Below are positions 24,870 to 34,125 of a stretch of DNA of 64,000 nt, piece after piece. Each line of letters begins with the position of its first letter. Position 1 is the first letter of the stretch. Both the position numbers and the translations under genes were made by a program. Under the pieces are notes generated by a model. That model searched no databases, was not told where the DNA came from, and saw only the letters and a list, made by a program, of their open reading frames with translations. This DNA is from Promethearchaeati archaeon (GTDB lineage: Archaea > Asgardarchaeota > Heimdallarchaeia > Heimdallarchaeales > Heimdallarchaeaceae): contig JABLTJ010000012.1 of assembly GCA_013166775.1 (NCBI GenBank), positions 1 to 64,000 on the forward strand, in the 5' to 3' direction.

Positions 24870-24902
24870 AATTCATTTTCCTTTATCTTTTCTTTTTTTC
24901 TC
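24870..24902 (+). terminator. T-rich terminator after the histone-like gene
   Basis: Directly after the stop codon the plus strand holds several T runs (CATTTTCC, TATCTTTTC and a T7 run) with no hairpin. Such U-rich tracts are the usual archaeal termination signal. Confidence 0.45.
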
Positions 24903-24964
24903 GGATTTTAAATAAAATTTAATAATATTCGATAATTTAAAATATCAAGAAGCTAATATGTTGG

Positions 24965-25945
24965 TTGAAAAAAATGCATATAAAGAAAAAATATATAATT
25001 TATAGTATTCTCTTGAGTATCTTCAGCCTAGTAGTTATACTCTTTTTCTTTAGTTATTTTAAAGTAAATAATTTTATTGAGAATGCCTTTAACAATGCTT
25101 TTCCTCAAGAAGGAATAGAAAATCCATATCACTTATTTTTACAAACATATATTTTATCATTAATCATATATGTTATCATCGGTGTAGTTTTGATATGGTT
25201 GTGGAGATTATTGATAAGAGCGATAAAAGCAAAAGTTTCTCCTTCAATTCTAAATACCTTGAAAATCCTTGGAGATATAATAATTATCCCTTTTGTTGCT
25301 ATAGCATATCTAAATAAGTTCGAAGCTCTGAGTGGAACACTGATTGGTGTAGCTGCTATCGTTGGGACAGCTATTGGTTTTGCTTCGACTACTACTGTAG
25401 GTAATTTAATAGCAGGTCTTTATCTAATAGTAAGTAGACCCTTCCAGATAACCGATTACATTATCATACCTGATATGAGTACAGAAGGTGTTGTTAGAGA
25501 GATGGGTATAAACTACACAAAAGTAGATCAACCAGATGGAAACACAGCGATTTTACCAAATAGTGGATTATTGAACAAATGGATCTATAATACTAAAATT
25601 GTAAAATCAGTAAATGACAATGACAAAAAAAATAGTTATTTCCATAAAATAAAAAAGAAAGTCTCTATAGTGTATTCATATCCCTTAAAATGGGCATGTT
25701 TCTCTGATGATAGTCATAAAGAATGTGTTAAGGCAATTGAAATAACATCAAACCAGTTTGAAACAAAATTGCTGGAATCTGTAACATGGTTTATTGTTAC
25801 CAGGGATCGCTTTCACAGAACTTATCAGATGAATTTAACAGTGGATGATTCATATCAATTAATAGATTTAACTGGAGAATTTATGAATGCTCTAGAAGCT
25901 AACTATGAAGAAATAAAAATAAAAGATTCTGTAACTAATGTATAA
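24965..25945 (+). CDS. mscS: Small-conductance mechanosensitive channel (MscS family)
   Basis: 326 residues: three hydrophobic helices (~10-32, ~55-80, ~90-112), then the pore helix TM3 and beta domain. The signature GTAIGFASTTTVGNLIAGL corresponds to the glycine/alanine-packed TM3, followed by ISRPFQITDYI-like sequence (IVSRPFQITDYIIIPD) and the Sm-like beta domain 'VVREMGINYTKVDQPDGN' ending in ILPNSGLLNKWIYN. MscS channels open on membrane tension and release solutes in hypo-osmotic shock. The start is TTG 24965 (TATA-like TTTAAAATA about 25 nt upstream) or ATG 24974. C-terminal ~100 residues are the usual alpha-beta vestibule. Its neighbours NhaA, CorA and HdeD-like proteins fit osmotic homeostasis. 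Confidence 0.92.
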   Translation: MKKMHIKKKYIIYSILLSIFSLVVILFFFSYFKVNNFIENAFNNAFPQEGIENPYHLFLQTYILSLIIYVIIGVVLIWLWRLLIRAIKAKVSPSILNTLKILGDIIIIPFVAIAYLNKFEALSGTLIGVAAIVGTAIGFASTTTVGNLIAGLYLIVSRPFQITDYIIIPDMSTEGVVREMGINYTKVDQPDGNTAILPNSGLLNKWIYNTKIVKSVNDNDKKNSYFHKIKKKVSIVYSYPLKWACFSDDSHKECVKAIEITSNQFETKLLESVTWFIVTRDRFHRTYQMNLTVDDSYQLIDLTGEFMNALEANYEEIKIKDSVTNV

Positions 25946-26010
25946 AGTTTCTTTTTTCGTAATCCAAAGACTTTATAAATTATAAAGAAAATTAGGAATT
26001 TGGTGAGAAT

Positions 26011-26406
26011 TTGGCAGCAATAGTATTTGCTTTTAGTGCTGTATGGTGGGAGTGGCTCATTTGGGCTGGAGAAATAGTTTTTGTATTTGGAGTTCTTCTT
26101 TTAATTGAATTTCTAATAAGTAGAAAAGAGTTCAGAAAGGATTTGGTTTGGAAATCTTTTGTCACTGCAATTTGTATCATAATCTTTGTTGTAATAACAG
26201 GATGGATAGCCTCATTCTTTAAATTCGAACAAAATCAATCCTTGTTTCCATTATCGATCGTGTTAACTTTTGCTTTATCAATGCTACTTATTTACAAATG
26301 GTTAGAACCTCAACATTTCAATATTTCACTTGCGATAACAACTATAATATTGCTAGTTATCTACTTACTAAGAATTCTATTAGATTTAAGTCTTTATCTA
26401 ACTTAA
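26011..26406 (+). CDS. Small four-TM membrane protein
   Basis: 131 residues, mostly hydrophobic, with helices at about 3-30, 48-70, 80-95 and 103-128, and a charged loop SRKEFRKDLVWK. The start is TTG 26011: TTTATAAAT (about 25971-25979) should start transcription near 26003, and GGTGA at 26002-26006 sits just before the TTG. No family is recognised. It lies between the MscS channel and the zf-PARP gene, 65 nt from the former and 61 nt from the latter. An accessory or envelope protein is likely, without evidence of function. Confidence 0.65.
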   Translation: MAAIVFAFSAVWWEWLIWAGEIVFVFGVLLLIEFLISRKEFRKDLVWKSFVTAICIIIFVVITGWIASFFKFEQNQSLFPLSIVLTFALSMLLIYKWLEPQHFNISLAITTIILLVIYLLRILLDLSLYLT

Positions 26407-26467
26407 AATTAAAAGAAGAGTTTTTTTTTTTGAAAAAATTTTTAAATTTAAAAACGCATCTAGAACT

Positions 26468-27163
26468 ATGAAAATTAGAATGGATTTCGAAACAGAGTGG
26501 GGATATCTCATAAATCCAAAGAATTTTCAAATATTACGAATAAAGGATGATATTCCTGAAGGATTTTTTGTTATACTAAAACAGAGAGAGTTTGTTATAG
26601 AAATTAATAGAACAGTAGTTAAGAATACTTATGGTTTTGTCAAGAAGAATGCACTACAAAAGTTGGATAAGAGAAAATTATCAGAATATTTAGCTGCTGC
26701 ATGTGCTGATTTCATTCTAAAGAATACTAATTTACCTCCGAATGTACTAATTGAAGGAGATCTAAAATATATGAAACCTGCAAATCTTGCATTTTCTGTA
26801 ACTAGCTATGATGTTTTTCATCTAAAAATAGATTCAGTTCTTCTAAAAGGAGAAAATCCTAAAGAACTACTTGAATCAATCATGAAAGAAAGAAATCGCA
26901 GCTTGTCCTTCAAGAAAAAAGAGATGAGATGGAAAGTGGAATATGCTAAAAGTAGTAGAGCAACATGCAAAAAATGTAATAACAAAATAGAAAAAAACAC
27001 TCTCAGGATAGGAGAACCAAGTTATTATCAAGAACATCTTTCATTCAAGTGGTTTCATGAAGATTGTGTAGACTTATCCAAATTTGATGAAACAAAATTA
27101 TCTGGGCTTGTAGAAATAAAACCTCATGATAGACGGAGAATAGAGAAGAAGCTTAAGAAATAG
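26468..27163 (+). CDS. Protein with C-terminal PARP-type zinc finger
   Basis: 231 residues. The first ~155 form a mixed alpha-beta domain that I do not recognise (MKIRMDFETEWGYLINPKNF ... 'NLPPNVLIEGDLKYMK'). Residues ~160-231 match the PARP-type zinc finger (zf-PARP) that in eukaryotic PARP1 and DNA ligase III senses DNA nicks and ends: TCKKCNNKIEKNTLRIGEP with the first two cysteines, then FKWFHEDCVDL with His and Cys (CX2C-X26-HX2C), then LSGLVEIKPHDRRRIEKKL. PARP1 finger 1 has a similar CKKCSESIPKDSLR and HWYHFSCF arrangement. The basic C-terminus fits DNA binding. No ADP-ribosyltransferase domain is present. A DNA-break-recognition role is an inference from the family. TATA-like sequence at about 26440-26452 lies before the ATG. 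Confidence 0.82.
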   Translation: MKIRMDFETEWGYLINPKNFQILRIKDDIPEGFFVILKQREFVIEINRTVVKNTYGFVKKNALQKLDKRKLSEYLAAACADFILKNTNLPPNVLIEGDLKYMKPANLAFSVTSYDVFHLKIDSVLLKGENPKELLESIMKERNRSLSFKKKEMRWKVEYAKSSRATCKKCNNKIEKNTLRIGEPSYYQEHLSFKWFHEDCVDLSKFDETKLSGLVEIKPHDRRRIEKKLKK

Positions 27164-27268
27164 TAAGGATTGCGAAATTTGTTTTCTAGTATATTGTACT
27201 AAGAAAAATAATCAATATAAAGATTTTTTACTAGATTTCAGAAAATAGAAAAAAACAGAAGAAATAGT

Positions 27269-27829
27269 TTAGGGTACAGCTTCTGTTGGAGTATATCCTG
27301 CAAGACCATACATAATTCTCGCTATTCCATTGAATATGAAAGTTAAAGATAGCAACAATATTAATGTTATAAATCCGTAACTAGTAAAGACTATTACAAC
27401 TATACCAAGGAATATAGTAATCAAACCAACAATGATTAGTAAAACTCTGAACCAACCAGGCAATTTATCCTCAGTTCCAGCAACCATTATTCTTAAAACA
27501 CCATTTGTAATCAATGCACTAGCTAACAGAATTATTAAAATATCTACACCTAGAGAAGGATAAGCAATTACTATTATTCCTATAGGCAGCATTAAAGTTC
27601 CCACAACTATCTTTAGTATTCTTATAAACCATGATTGTGTTTTGTTGAAAATTCCATCTCCAATCCTGGACAAACCAAGAATTAATAATGAAATGCTGAG
27701 CAAGGTCAAAAGAGTTAAAGTTGCAAAACCAAAGTCAATTATTACAATAAATGCTAGTATAAGGAATATTACTCCTGCAATAATATTGAATAATCGCATC
27801 CAGAAAGATAATTTTTTTGTAGATGACAT
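27269..27829 (-). CDS. HdeD/DUF308 family membrane protein, copy 2
   Basis: 186 residues, six hydrophobic helices in three repeats, e.g. 'LLTLLSISLLILGLSRIGDG', 'LIILLASALITNGVLRIMVA' and 'LILLLSLTFIFNGIARIMYG'. Each repeat ends in the family's G.xR.x(G/A) motif. Same family as the genes at 22528 and 27934, with which it is divergent across a 104-nt gap. A TATA box sits 25 nt upstream of ATG 27829. Function in archaea is unknown; envelope or pH stress is the usual suggestion for the family. Confidence 0.8.
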   Translation of the reverse strand: MSSTKKLSFWMRLFNIIAGVIFLILAFIVIIDFGFATLTLLTLLSISLLILGLSRIGDGIFNKTQSWFIRILKIVVGTLMLPIGIIVIAYPSLGVDILIILLASALITNGVLRIMVAGTEDKLPGWFRVLLIIVGLITIFLGIVVIVFTSYGFITLILLLSLTFIFNGIARIMYGLAGYTPTEAVP

Positions 27830-27849
27830 ATAATAATAATTGTATAATA

Positions 27850-27913
27850 TTTATATAAGTTTTTTTAAGAAAATGAATGTAAGATTCAAAAATTTCTAAA
27901 AAAGTTTTTATGA
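27850..27913. promoter_or_regulatory. Divergent promoter pair between two HdeD-like genes
   Basis: Minus-strand TTATATAAA (27850-27858) lies 25 nt before ATG 27829, and plus-strand GTTTTTATGA (27904-27913) lies 26 nt before ATG 27934. Both spacings predict leaderless messages. No palindrome joins them. Confidence 0.55.
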
Positions 27914-27933
27914 GAGAAGAACAATAGGATATT

Positions 27934-28644
27934 ATGAGTTCTGAAGTAAATTTACAAACTAAAGAAAAAGTAATAATTGAAACAAAAATGCCTGGATGGT
28001 TAAGATTCTACAACATAGGCTTTGGATTAATACTTTTTGCAGGTGCTTTCGTAATCTTATTATTTCCTGAAATTCAACCATACACCGTAATTGCTTTTGC
28101 GACTTTGATAGTAATAATTGGAGTTTCTAGATTAATCAATGGACTTTTTGATAAAGGTCTAAAAGTAAGCACAAAAGTCTTCAAGATAACAATCGGATTT
28201 ATCTTAACAGGTTTAGGTATTGTTACTTATTTCGCTCCAGATTTTGGAGAGGACTTCTTTATTATTTTCGTTTCAAGTGCTCTAATCCTAAATGCTTTAA
28301 CTAGAATGGCTATAGTCGCTATCCGAAAAAGACTTCCAGATGCAGTAAAAGTGTTATTATTATTGTTAGCATTATTTATGTTTGCAATTTCTATAATAAT
28401 TCTGCTAGTACTATTAACAGGTATTCTATCAGTTTTAACTGATGATCTATTAATAGGGTTGTTAGGTTTGACTGTACAGTTTTCTGGAATAGGAAGACTC
28501 ATCTCTGGAGTTTCAGGATTTAGATTAACAACCACAAAAACAGAAGAAGAATACCAAAAACAACAAAGAACCAAGAAAGAGAAGAAGAAACAAGCTAAAC
28601 TGGAAAAAGAATTACGCAAAGAAAAACGAAAAGCAAAGAAATAG
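27934..28644 (+). CDS. HdeD/DUF308 family membrane protein, copy 3, with basic tail
   Basis: 236 residues with six hydrophobic helices in three repeats ('VIAFATLIVIIGVSRLINGL', 'IIFVSSALILNALTRMAIVA', 'LIGLLGLTVQFSGIGRLISG'), as in the two other copies, plus a C-terminal tail of ~45 residues that is almost all Lys, Glu, Gln and Arg. That tail is highly charged and likely cytosolic, a feature absent from the other copies. ATG 27934 is fixed by a TATA box 26 nt upstream. Function is unknown. Confidence 0.8.
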   Translation: MSSEVNLQTKEKVIIETKMPGWLRFYNIGFGLILFAGAFVILLFPEIQPYTVIAFATLIVIIGVSRLINGLFDKGLKVSTKVFKITIGFILTGLGIVTYFAPDFGEDFFIIFVSSALILNALTRMAIVAIRKRLPDAVKVLLLLLALFMFAISIIILLVLLTGILSVLTDDLLIGLLGLTVQFSGIGRLISGVSGFRLTTTKTEEEYQKQQRTKKEKKKQAKLEKELRKEKRKAKK

Positions 28645-28682
28645 AATAATAATCTTCCTTTTTCATATTTTTTCTATGTAAC

Positions 28683-28692
28683 ATATTTATAC
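28683..28692 (+). promoter_or_regulatory. TATA box of the corA-like gene
   Basis: ATATTTATAC centred 26 nt before ATG 28713; a leaderless message is predicted. Confidence 0.55.
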
Positions 28693-28712
28693 TTTAAAGA
28701 AAATTCATTATT

Positions 28713-29777
28713 ATGTTTTTTCCCAAGAAGAAAAGAAATTCTAAAGCAGGTTTACCTCCTGGAAGTATAGTCTATACAGGAGAGCGAGAGGCTGAAAGCA
28801 TATATCTAACTGCATTAGGATATAATGAAAAAGACATAACACACAAGAAATTAGAAAAAATAGAAGAATTTTTTGAATTAAAAAAAGAATCAGCACAGAA
28901 TTGGTTAATTGTCGAAGGAGTCCATCAAGTAGAAAATATTGAAAAAATAGGGGGAGAATATAATTTGCACCCTCTTGTACTAGAAGACATAGTAAATGTA
29001 TTCGGAAGATCGAAAATAGATACATTTGATGAATATCTATGCATTATTATGAAGATGTTCCAATATTCTTCTGAATCAAACCAGTTAGAGGAGGATCAAA
29101 TTAGTCTTTTACTTACTCATGATAGTGTAATCTCTTTCAGCGAAAAACAATCAGAAATTTTTACTCCCGTAATCAACAGAATAATAAGTGGATATGGAAG
29201 AATTCGTAAAACAAAAAATGATTATCTGCTATATTCTCTAATAGACATAGTCGTTGATAATTATTTCTTGGTTTTAGAGCAAATTGGTTTAGGATTAAGT
29301 GATATAGAGGAAGAATTAGTTTCGTCTCCGAATCAAAATACCCTAATACAGATTCAATACCTAAAACGGAACATCATACATCTTAGAAAGACAATTTTTC
29401 CCGTAAGGGAGATTCTAAACAGTATAATTAGAGGGGATGCAACTATAATCGAGGATTCTACTATGCTCTATTTTCGAGACGTTTATGATCATGTAATAAG
29501 AATAATTGAAACAATTGAGTCTTACAGAGACATGGTTTCAGGATTATTAGACATTTACCTATCCAGTGTAAGTAATAAAATGAATGAAATCATGAAAGTA
29601 TTAACTATAATTGCTACTATTTTTATTCCGTTAACATTTATTGCAGGAATTTATGGTATGAATTTCTTGTATATGCCTGAATTACAGTGGCAATGGGGAT
29701 ATTTGTTTGTCTGGATAATAATGATTATCATTACAGGTTTCATGATATTCTATTTCAGAAAGCGGAAATGGATTTAG
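28713..29777 (+). CDS. corA: CorA-family magnesium/divalent cation channel
   Basis: 354 residues of the CorA family, which takes up Mg2+ (or Co2+/Ni2+) as a pentamer. The defining IYGMNF motif follows the first of two C-terminal membrane helices (VLTIIATIFIPLTFIAGIYG), and the second helix is YLFVWIIMIIITGFMIFYF, ending in a basic RKRKW tail. The cytosolic N-terminal domain has LVLEDIVNVFGRSKIDTFDEYL, as is typical. Length is normal. The gene has its own TATA box. Ion specificity cannot be assigned. It ends the cluster of ion-homeostasis genes from 22.5 kb. Confidence 0.93.
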   Translation: MFFPKKKRNSKAGLPPGSIVYTGEREAESIYLTALGYNEKDITHKKLEKIEEFFELKKESAQNWLIVEGVHQVENIEKIGGEYNLHPLVLEDIVNVFGRSKIDTFDEYLCIIMKMFQYSSESNQLEEDQISLLLTHDSVISFSEKQSEIFTPVINRIISGYGRIRKTKNDYLLYSLIDIVVDNYFLVLEQIGLGLSDIEEELVSSPNQNTLIQIQYLKRNIIHLRKTIFPVREILNSIIRGDATIIEDSTMLYFRDVYDHVIRIIETIESYRDMVSGLLDIYLSSVSNKMNEIMKVLTIIATIFIPLTFIAGIYGMNFLYMPELQWQWGYLFVWIIMIIITGFMIFYFRKRKWI

Positions 29778-29858
29778 TACTATTACTGAAAATTAGAAGA
29801 ATTCATCACTAAATAGAAGATAGAGAAATATCTGAAAAAATTAATATATTTTATTTAT

Positions 29859-30644
29859 TTAATCTATATCAGGGATATATTCTTCTTCCTTCAAAGCAAG
29901 ATCAACTAGCTCGTTGTAAGCTTTCTTCACATCTTCATCTTCTCCAATAAGTAAGAAATGTAATGATCCTTCACCTGAACCAACACCACTCGAACCTATT
30001 TGAAACACATTGATATCTGGATAGAGTAATTCAAATGCTTCGAACTCAGTGAAAACCTCTCCAGGGATTGGCATTATACCTATTGGTAAACCCATGGTGT
30101 ATTCTTTGTCTATTGCTTTGTTGCCAAGAATTTGTGATAATTCCCATACACTATCATCAATGGATCTAGACAAACTGATCGGAGAGATAATACTTATTCC
30201 TCTTGCTATTGCAATTGGAACAATACCACCAATAGTACCTCCTTCAGGATGAGCAAGATATACGCCTGCTATACCATCGCTTCCTAATGTGTTTCCTCCC
30301 TTGAAAATCACATCTCCTGGTTCAAAAGACTGTAAAGCTTCTTTAAAGCTATCTACTTCCTTCTTTACACCTTTATCGATAACGACTTCTTTAAGTCTTT
30401 TTTCTCCTTTCAAGCTTCCTAATCTAAATAAATCTCTCTTTTCTCCGGTTACTTGACCAGCAACATAGTGAGATTTGTTAATTGGTTCTCCAAGTAATTC
30501 TTCTAAAACATAAGCTGTAGTTGAACCTCGCGAAACAAATATTTTACCTTTTTCTAAAGCTTCTTGCACTTCTGGGTGTTGTTTAATTCCTCGTGCAATC
30601 AACCTTTTACATTCTGAATGAGTTAATACTACTAAAGCACGCAT
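29859..30644 (-). CDS. Conserved protein of unknown function
   Basis: 261 residues, no signal peptide or TM. The chain alternates strands and helices and is rich in glycine motifs: ALVVLTHSECKRLIARGI at the N-terminus, IFVSRGSTTAYVLEELLG, GDVIFKGGNTLGSDG, PEGGTIGGIVPIAIARGI, and 'IPGEVFTEFEAFELLYP' with VFQIGSSGVGSGEGSLHFL at the end. The Gly/Ser-rich loops look like phosphate- or nucleotide-binding turns, but I cannot name a family or reaction. It looks like an intact, well-conserved enzyme. It is convergent with corA and lies 64 nt downstream of the GNAT fusion gene on the same strand, so co-transcription is possible. Confidence 0.7.
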   Translation of the reverse strand: MRALVVLTHSECKRLIARGIKQHPEVQEALEKGKIFVSRGSTTAYVLEELLGEPINKSHYVAGQVTGEKRDLFRLGSLKGEKRLKEVVIDKGVKKEVDSFKEALQSFEPGDVIFKGGNTLGSDGIAGVYLAHPEGGTIGGIVPIAIARGISIISPISLSRSIDDSVWELSQILGNKAIDKEYTMGLPIGIMPIPGEVFTEFEAFELLYPDINVFQIGSSGVGSGEGSLHFLLIGEDEDVKKAYNELVDLALKEEEYIPDID

Positions 30645-30708
30645 AATTTTTTAGTTCAAGATAGAAATAAAAATGTTTCCAGAAAGAAGAAAGAAAAGAA
30701 TACTCCCT

Positions 30709-33700
30709 TTAGAAGTATTCCTCAAAGTTTGTTTGAGTAAAAGGACGTATCGACTCAAGATCTTTAGTTAGAATATAAAGGGTATTGAAAACAAATTTCT
30801 CTTTTGGTTTTACAATTATATTTTTTGTATCACTGCCCAATGTGGCAAAGGAAAGATCAGGTGAGTAAGTACCCACATTCACATATTTTTGATTAGAATA
30901 AGCAACTGTACCAAAGGTGTAATCGTTTTCAATATTTTTGTATGCAGCCCATTTCACGTCATAATCTTGATGTCTACGAGCATATGCTTGAAAGTCACTA
31001 AGTTTGAAAGTAGTGATCTTTTCCTTAACCTCTGTATAGTATTCATCCTCAGGCTTTCCACTTGTTTTCATTTGTGCATCACTAAAGATTGAAAAAGTTC
31101 TATTAGTTTCAGAGTGATTTTCAACTATTTGTTGAAAAAGAACAATAGGTGAGGTGGGCAGAGTCAAATAGTTATTTATTACTTGTAATCCCTTAAGTTT
31201 CGATGAATATTCTATTATCTCTGATTTGAAGGATATACCTTTCCAATACCCTCTTTGAATTTTGGACCCCTCAAATTTAAGTCTATTATAGTTATATTCA
31301 TCTCTTTGTGGTGCAGAATAAATCTCACCACTTAACCCACCATAAAATTCATTCCACCATAAAAACGGTTTTACATTAGGATAAAAGGTTTGTAAGTAAT
31401 TATCATTATTCTCAACTGAAAGATGATACACTTGACCTCTGAATGAGGAATCAGCTTTGAAATGGAGAAATCCATTATCCACTATGAAGGTTTTTTTCGA
31501 ACCCTCGATTACTTCTTGAACAGAGATTTCTGTTCCCTCATCAAAACAACATATTGCAATCGGATATTCATAATTTAATGATAATGTCTTAAAGAGTAGT
31601 TTTCCTGAGTAGAGTCTTTTAGTTAGTTTGTCAAAGTTAAACAGAACCTCTAATTTACTTGTTTTGGTTTTATTAATTATATACTCTTCAGGAGATATAT
31701 TCAATTTTGGAAAATTCAACCCAATACTTCCTTCAAATCCTGTTTCTTTCTGTGTATCAATAGAAAGGACTACATTTTGATTTGATTTAGGAAGAATTAT
31801 ACCTCTACATAGGTATTTTAAAGTAGAATCTGAATACAATCCAATTGCTTTATAATCTGAAGGAGATCTCCAAAGTTCAAGTCTTTTTTCTGCAAGATTC
31901 AGATATTTTTCTTTCCATTTAAGCTGAATCTCTTGCCATGTATCAGCGAAATAGAACCAAATCATTGATGTTTCATATGATTCATTTACTCTAAGTTTTG
32001 GAATTTTTTCCTCAGTACTTTGGAATTTTATTTTATCTAATCTATCAAGATTGTATAAACAGCCGACATACCCTTCAGGATATTTTCCAGCATTCCATCC
32101 TTCTTGAAAATCTTCAGGTTTGTTTGGATCATCAATCGGGAGTTCTGGTAAGTTAAAGTATTTTATTCCTTCTTTGAAATGGAAAATAAGTTGTTCCAGC
32201 CTATCTCCTCTCCACCACCAGAATTCCGTTTGGACACCTAAATCACCCATTTCTTTATCTGAATTATTATCTAGTGTAAAGCATAAACCTATTGGCTCAT
32301 CATCATTTGGTACAAATATCTTGCGAGTAAACTGTATTCCTTTCTTTTCAGTTGAAGAAGCACTAGAATGCAACCAAATTCCATCTTCTGTAATATTAAT
32401 TGAGTGATCAAGATTTTTTGTGTAAAATTCACTTCCTTCAGTATCAAAAGGATAACCAAGAACCATGGTGAATCCAGTTCTTTCAAGATTTCTTTTCTTA
32501 TCCCTAATTGTTACTAAATTTTCCCCTATCGAGTATCCTTTGTAATAACTCGCTCTTACATCTCGGTTTTCGATGAATACCTGTTGATCAATTTCATAAC
32601 TAATCGCTTTGTTTTTCTTGAAAATTATAATTGGTAATTTCTTTGAGATTATTTCTGTTTTGTCAATTGAAGAGACTTTAATCTCGAAATAATCTACATT
32701 TGTACTAGATTCTTTAATCTTCACTGGGATGTCTATTTGTGAATCATATTTTGAGAGTTTAATATTGTAATTCTTCTTTTCAAAATAGAGCAATTTACTA
32801 TCTGCAACTGTAATTATTATTTCTCTTTCTTCTTCAAGAAAATTCGAGATTATAACGGGAAGGGTTACCTCTGTATTAGATTTTGATATGAAATTCTTAG
32901 GATCAGTCTGAATATCAACAGCATTTTTGGGAATTTTACCCAATGCAATTGGAAAAGAAACACCATTTAAGGAAAGTTGAAACACTAATTCATTCAAACT
33001 ATAGATTTGAGGGAAAATCTGAACATCTAGTTCTTCTGTATCAGAGAGAAAAGATCCTGTATAAGTAAGTTCTTTCTGTTGATTTGTTAATAGTTCTATT
33101 GTTGCTTGTTTATCACCAGAGAATTTCAGACTGGATGTTGAAGAAGCTGATAAAGAAATCTTAACGTTTTCTTCACTCTGGTTCTTTAGTAAGAGATTAA
33201 ATGGAAATTCATCAATTCCAACAAAAGCTTGTGAATTAGGTGTTTTTGCTTGAATATGTAAATCAAGGTTTTTGAACTTAAAGTGAAAACCACTTATTCT
33301 TCCTATTGAGCGATCGATCCAAACTCTCAGTGATTCCCCTTCTTCTGTTTCAAAATAATATTCATAAATATGCATTTCATTATCTAGTTCATTATTTTGT
33401 TCTTGATTTATTACAGGTTTAAAGATATCATACCAAGAATAGATTGAAAAGAATTCTCTGAAAAGGGAATAATTTAGAATTTGAGGGATATAATTTTCCA
33501 TATATACAGAGGTTCTTGGTCTCCATTTGTATCCTTGACGTTTGTATAAAGGCATTGCTTTGAGATTACCTCCCCATGTATGTAATCCGATAAATCGTGC
33601 TCCCCGTTCCATAGCATACTGTGTTGCTTTCAGAAGGAGTGCTTTTCCTAGTTTTTGTCCTTGATAAGCTGGATCAACACCTATTATAGCAACGTACCAT

Positions 33701-33978
33701 CCATCAGGTGTATCCCAACTTTTATTGCAAATGCAAACACCTACCATTTTATTTTCATCATCAGGTGCATAAACAACAAAAAAACTACTCATATCCACTG
33801 ATTTGTAGTAATCTTCAGCCCATTCTGCTGTAAAAACAAAGGAACCACCGAATCCTCCTGGCCATGAATCAGAATCCTTGAAAGAATTAAAACATCTTGC
33901 TAATTTTTCATACTCTTTCTGAGTTTGTTGCATATTTTTAACAAGTTTATTTTTCTCATTGGGTGGAAAGAGAATCAT
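30709..33978 (-). CDS. GNAT acetyltransferase fused to a large beta-rich protein
   Basis: 1089 residues without signal peptide or TM. Residues ~1-170 are a GNAT N-acetyltransferase: VAIIGVDPAYQGQKLGKALL with the acetyl-CoA pyrophosphate loop QKLGKA, then 'GARFIGLHTWGGNLKAMPLY' and YKRQGYKWRP. The remaining ~900 residues are beta-rich: several Ig-like or CARDB-like modules (KFSGDKQATIELLTNQQ, PVIISNFLEEEREIIITV) followed by a ~450-residue region with many Trp and aromatic residues (VKPFLWWNEFYGGLSGEIYS) that looks like a carbohydrate-binding or mutarotase-type beta-sandwich. The predicted activity is acetyl transfer; the acceptor may be a sugar (inference). Cytosolic location of so large a beta protein is odd. 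Start is ATG 33978. Confidence 0.78.
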   Translation of the reverse strand: MILFPPNEKNKLVKNMQQTQKEYEKLARCFNSFKDSDSWPGGFGGSFVFTAEWAEDYYKSVDMSSFFVVYAPDDENKMVGVCICNKSWDTPDGWYVAIIGVDPAYQGQKLGKALLLKATQYAMERGARFIGLHTWGGNLKAMPLYKRQGYKWRPRTSVYMENYIPQILNYSLFREFFSIYSWYDIFKPVINQEQNNELDNEMHIYEYYFETEEGESLRVWIDRSIGRISGFHFKFKNLDLHIQAKTPNSQAFVGIDEFPFNLLLKNQSEENVKISLSASSTSSLKFSGDKQATIELLTNQQKELTYTGSFLSDTEELDVQIFPQIYSLNELVFQLSLNGVSFPIALGKIPKNAVDIQTDPKNFISKSNTEVTLPVIISNFLEEEREIIITVADSKLLYFEKKNYNIKLSKYDSQIDIPVKIKESSTNVDYFEIKVSSIDKTEIISKKLPIIIFKKNKAISYEIDQQVFIENRDVRASYYKGYSIGENLVTIRDKKRNLERTGFTMVLGYPFDTEGSEFYTKNLDHSINITEDGIWLHSSASSTEKKGIQFTRKIFVPNDDEPIGLCFTLDNNSDKEMGDLGVQTEFWWWRGDRLEQLIFHFKEGIKYFNLPELPIDDPNKPEDFQEGWNAGKYPEGYVGCLYNLDRLDKIKFQSTEEKIPKLRVNESYETSMIWFYFADTWQEIQLKWKEKYLNLAEKRLELWRSPSDYKAIGLYSDSTLKYLCRGIILPKSNQNVVLSIDTQKETGFEGSIGLNFPKLNISPEEYIINKTKTSKLEVLFNFDKLTKRLYSGKLLFKTLSLNYEYPIAICCFDEGTEISVQEVIEGSKKTFIVDNGFLHFKADSSFRGQVYHLSVENNDNYLQTFYPNVKPFLWWNEFYGGLSGEIYSAPQRDEYNYNRLKFEGSKIQRGYWKGISFKSEIIEYSSKLKGLQVINNYLTLPTSPIVLFQQIVENHSETNRTFSIFSDAQMKTSGKPEDEYYTEVKEKITTFKLSDFQAYARRHQDYDVKWAAYKNIENDYTFGTVAYSNQKYVNVGTYSPDLSFATLGSDTKNIIVKPKEKFVFNTLYILTKDLESIRPFTQTNFEEYF

Positions 33979-34125
33979 GCACTTTCTTCCATAAAAATAG
34001 TTAATAAGATTACTATTTTGTAGAGAATTTCCTTTTACTTCTTTTTATATCGTTTAATACTACAACATACTTTTTAATATGAAAGAACCTACTATACATT
34101 CTGAGAGTACTTATTCGGTGCAATC

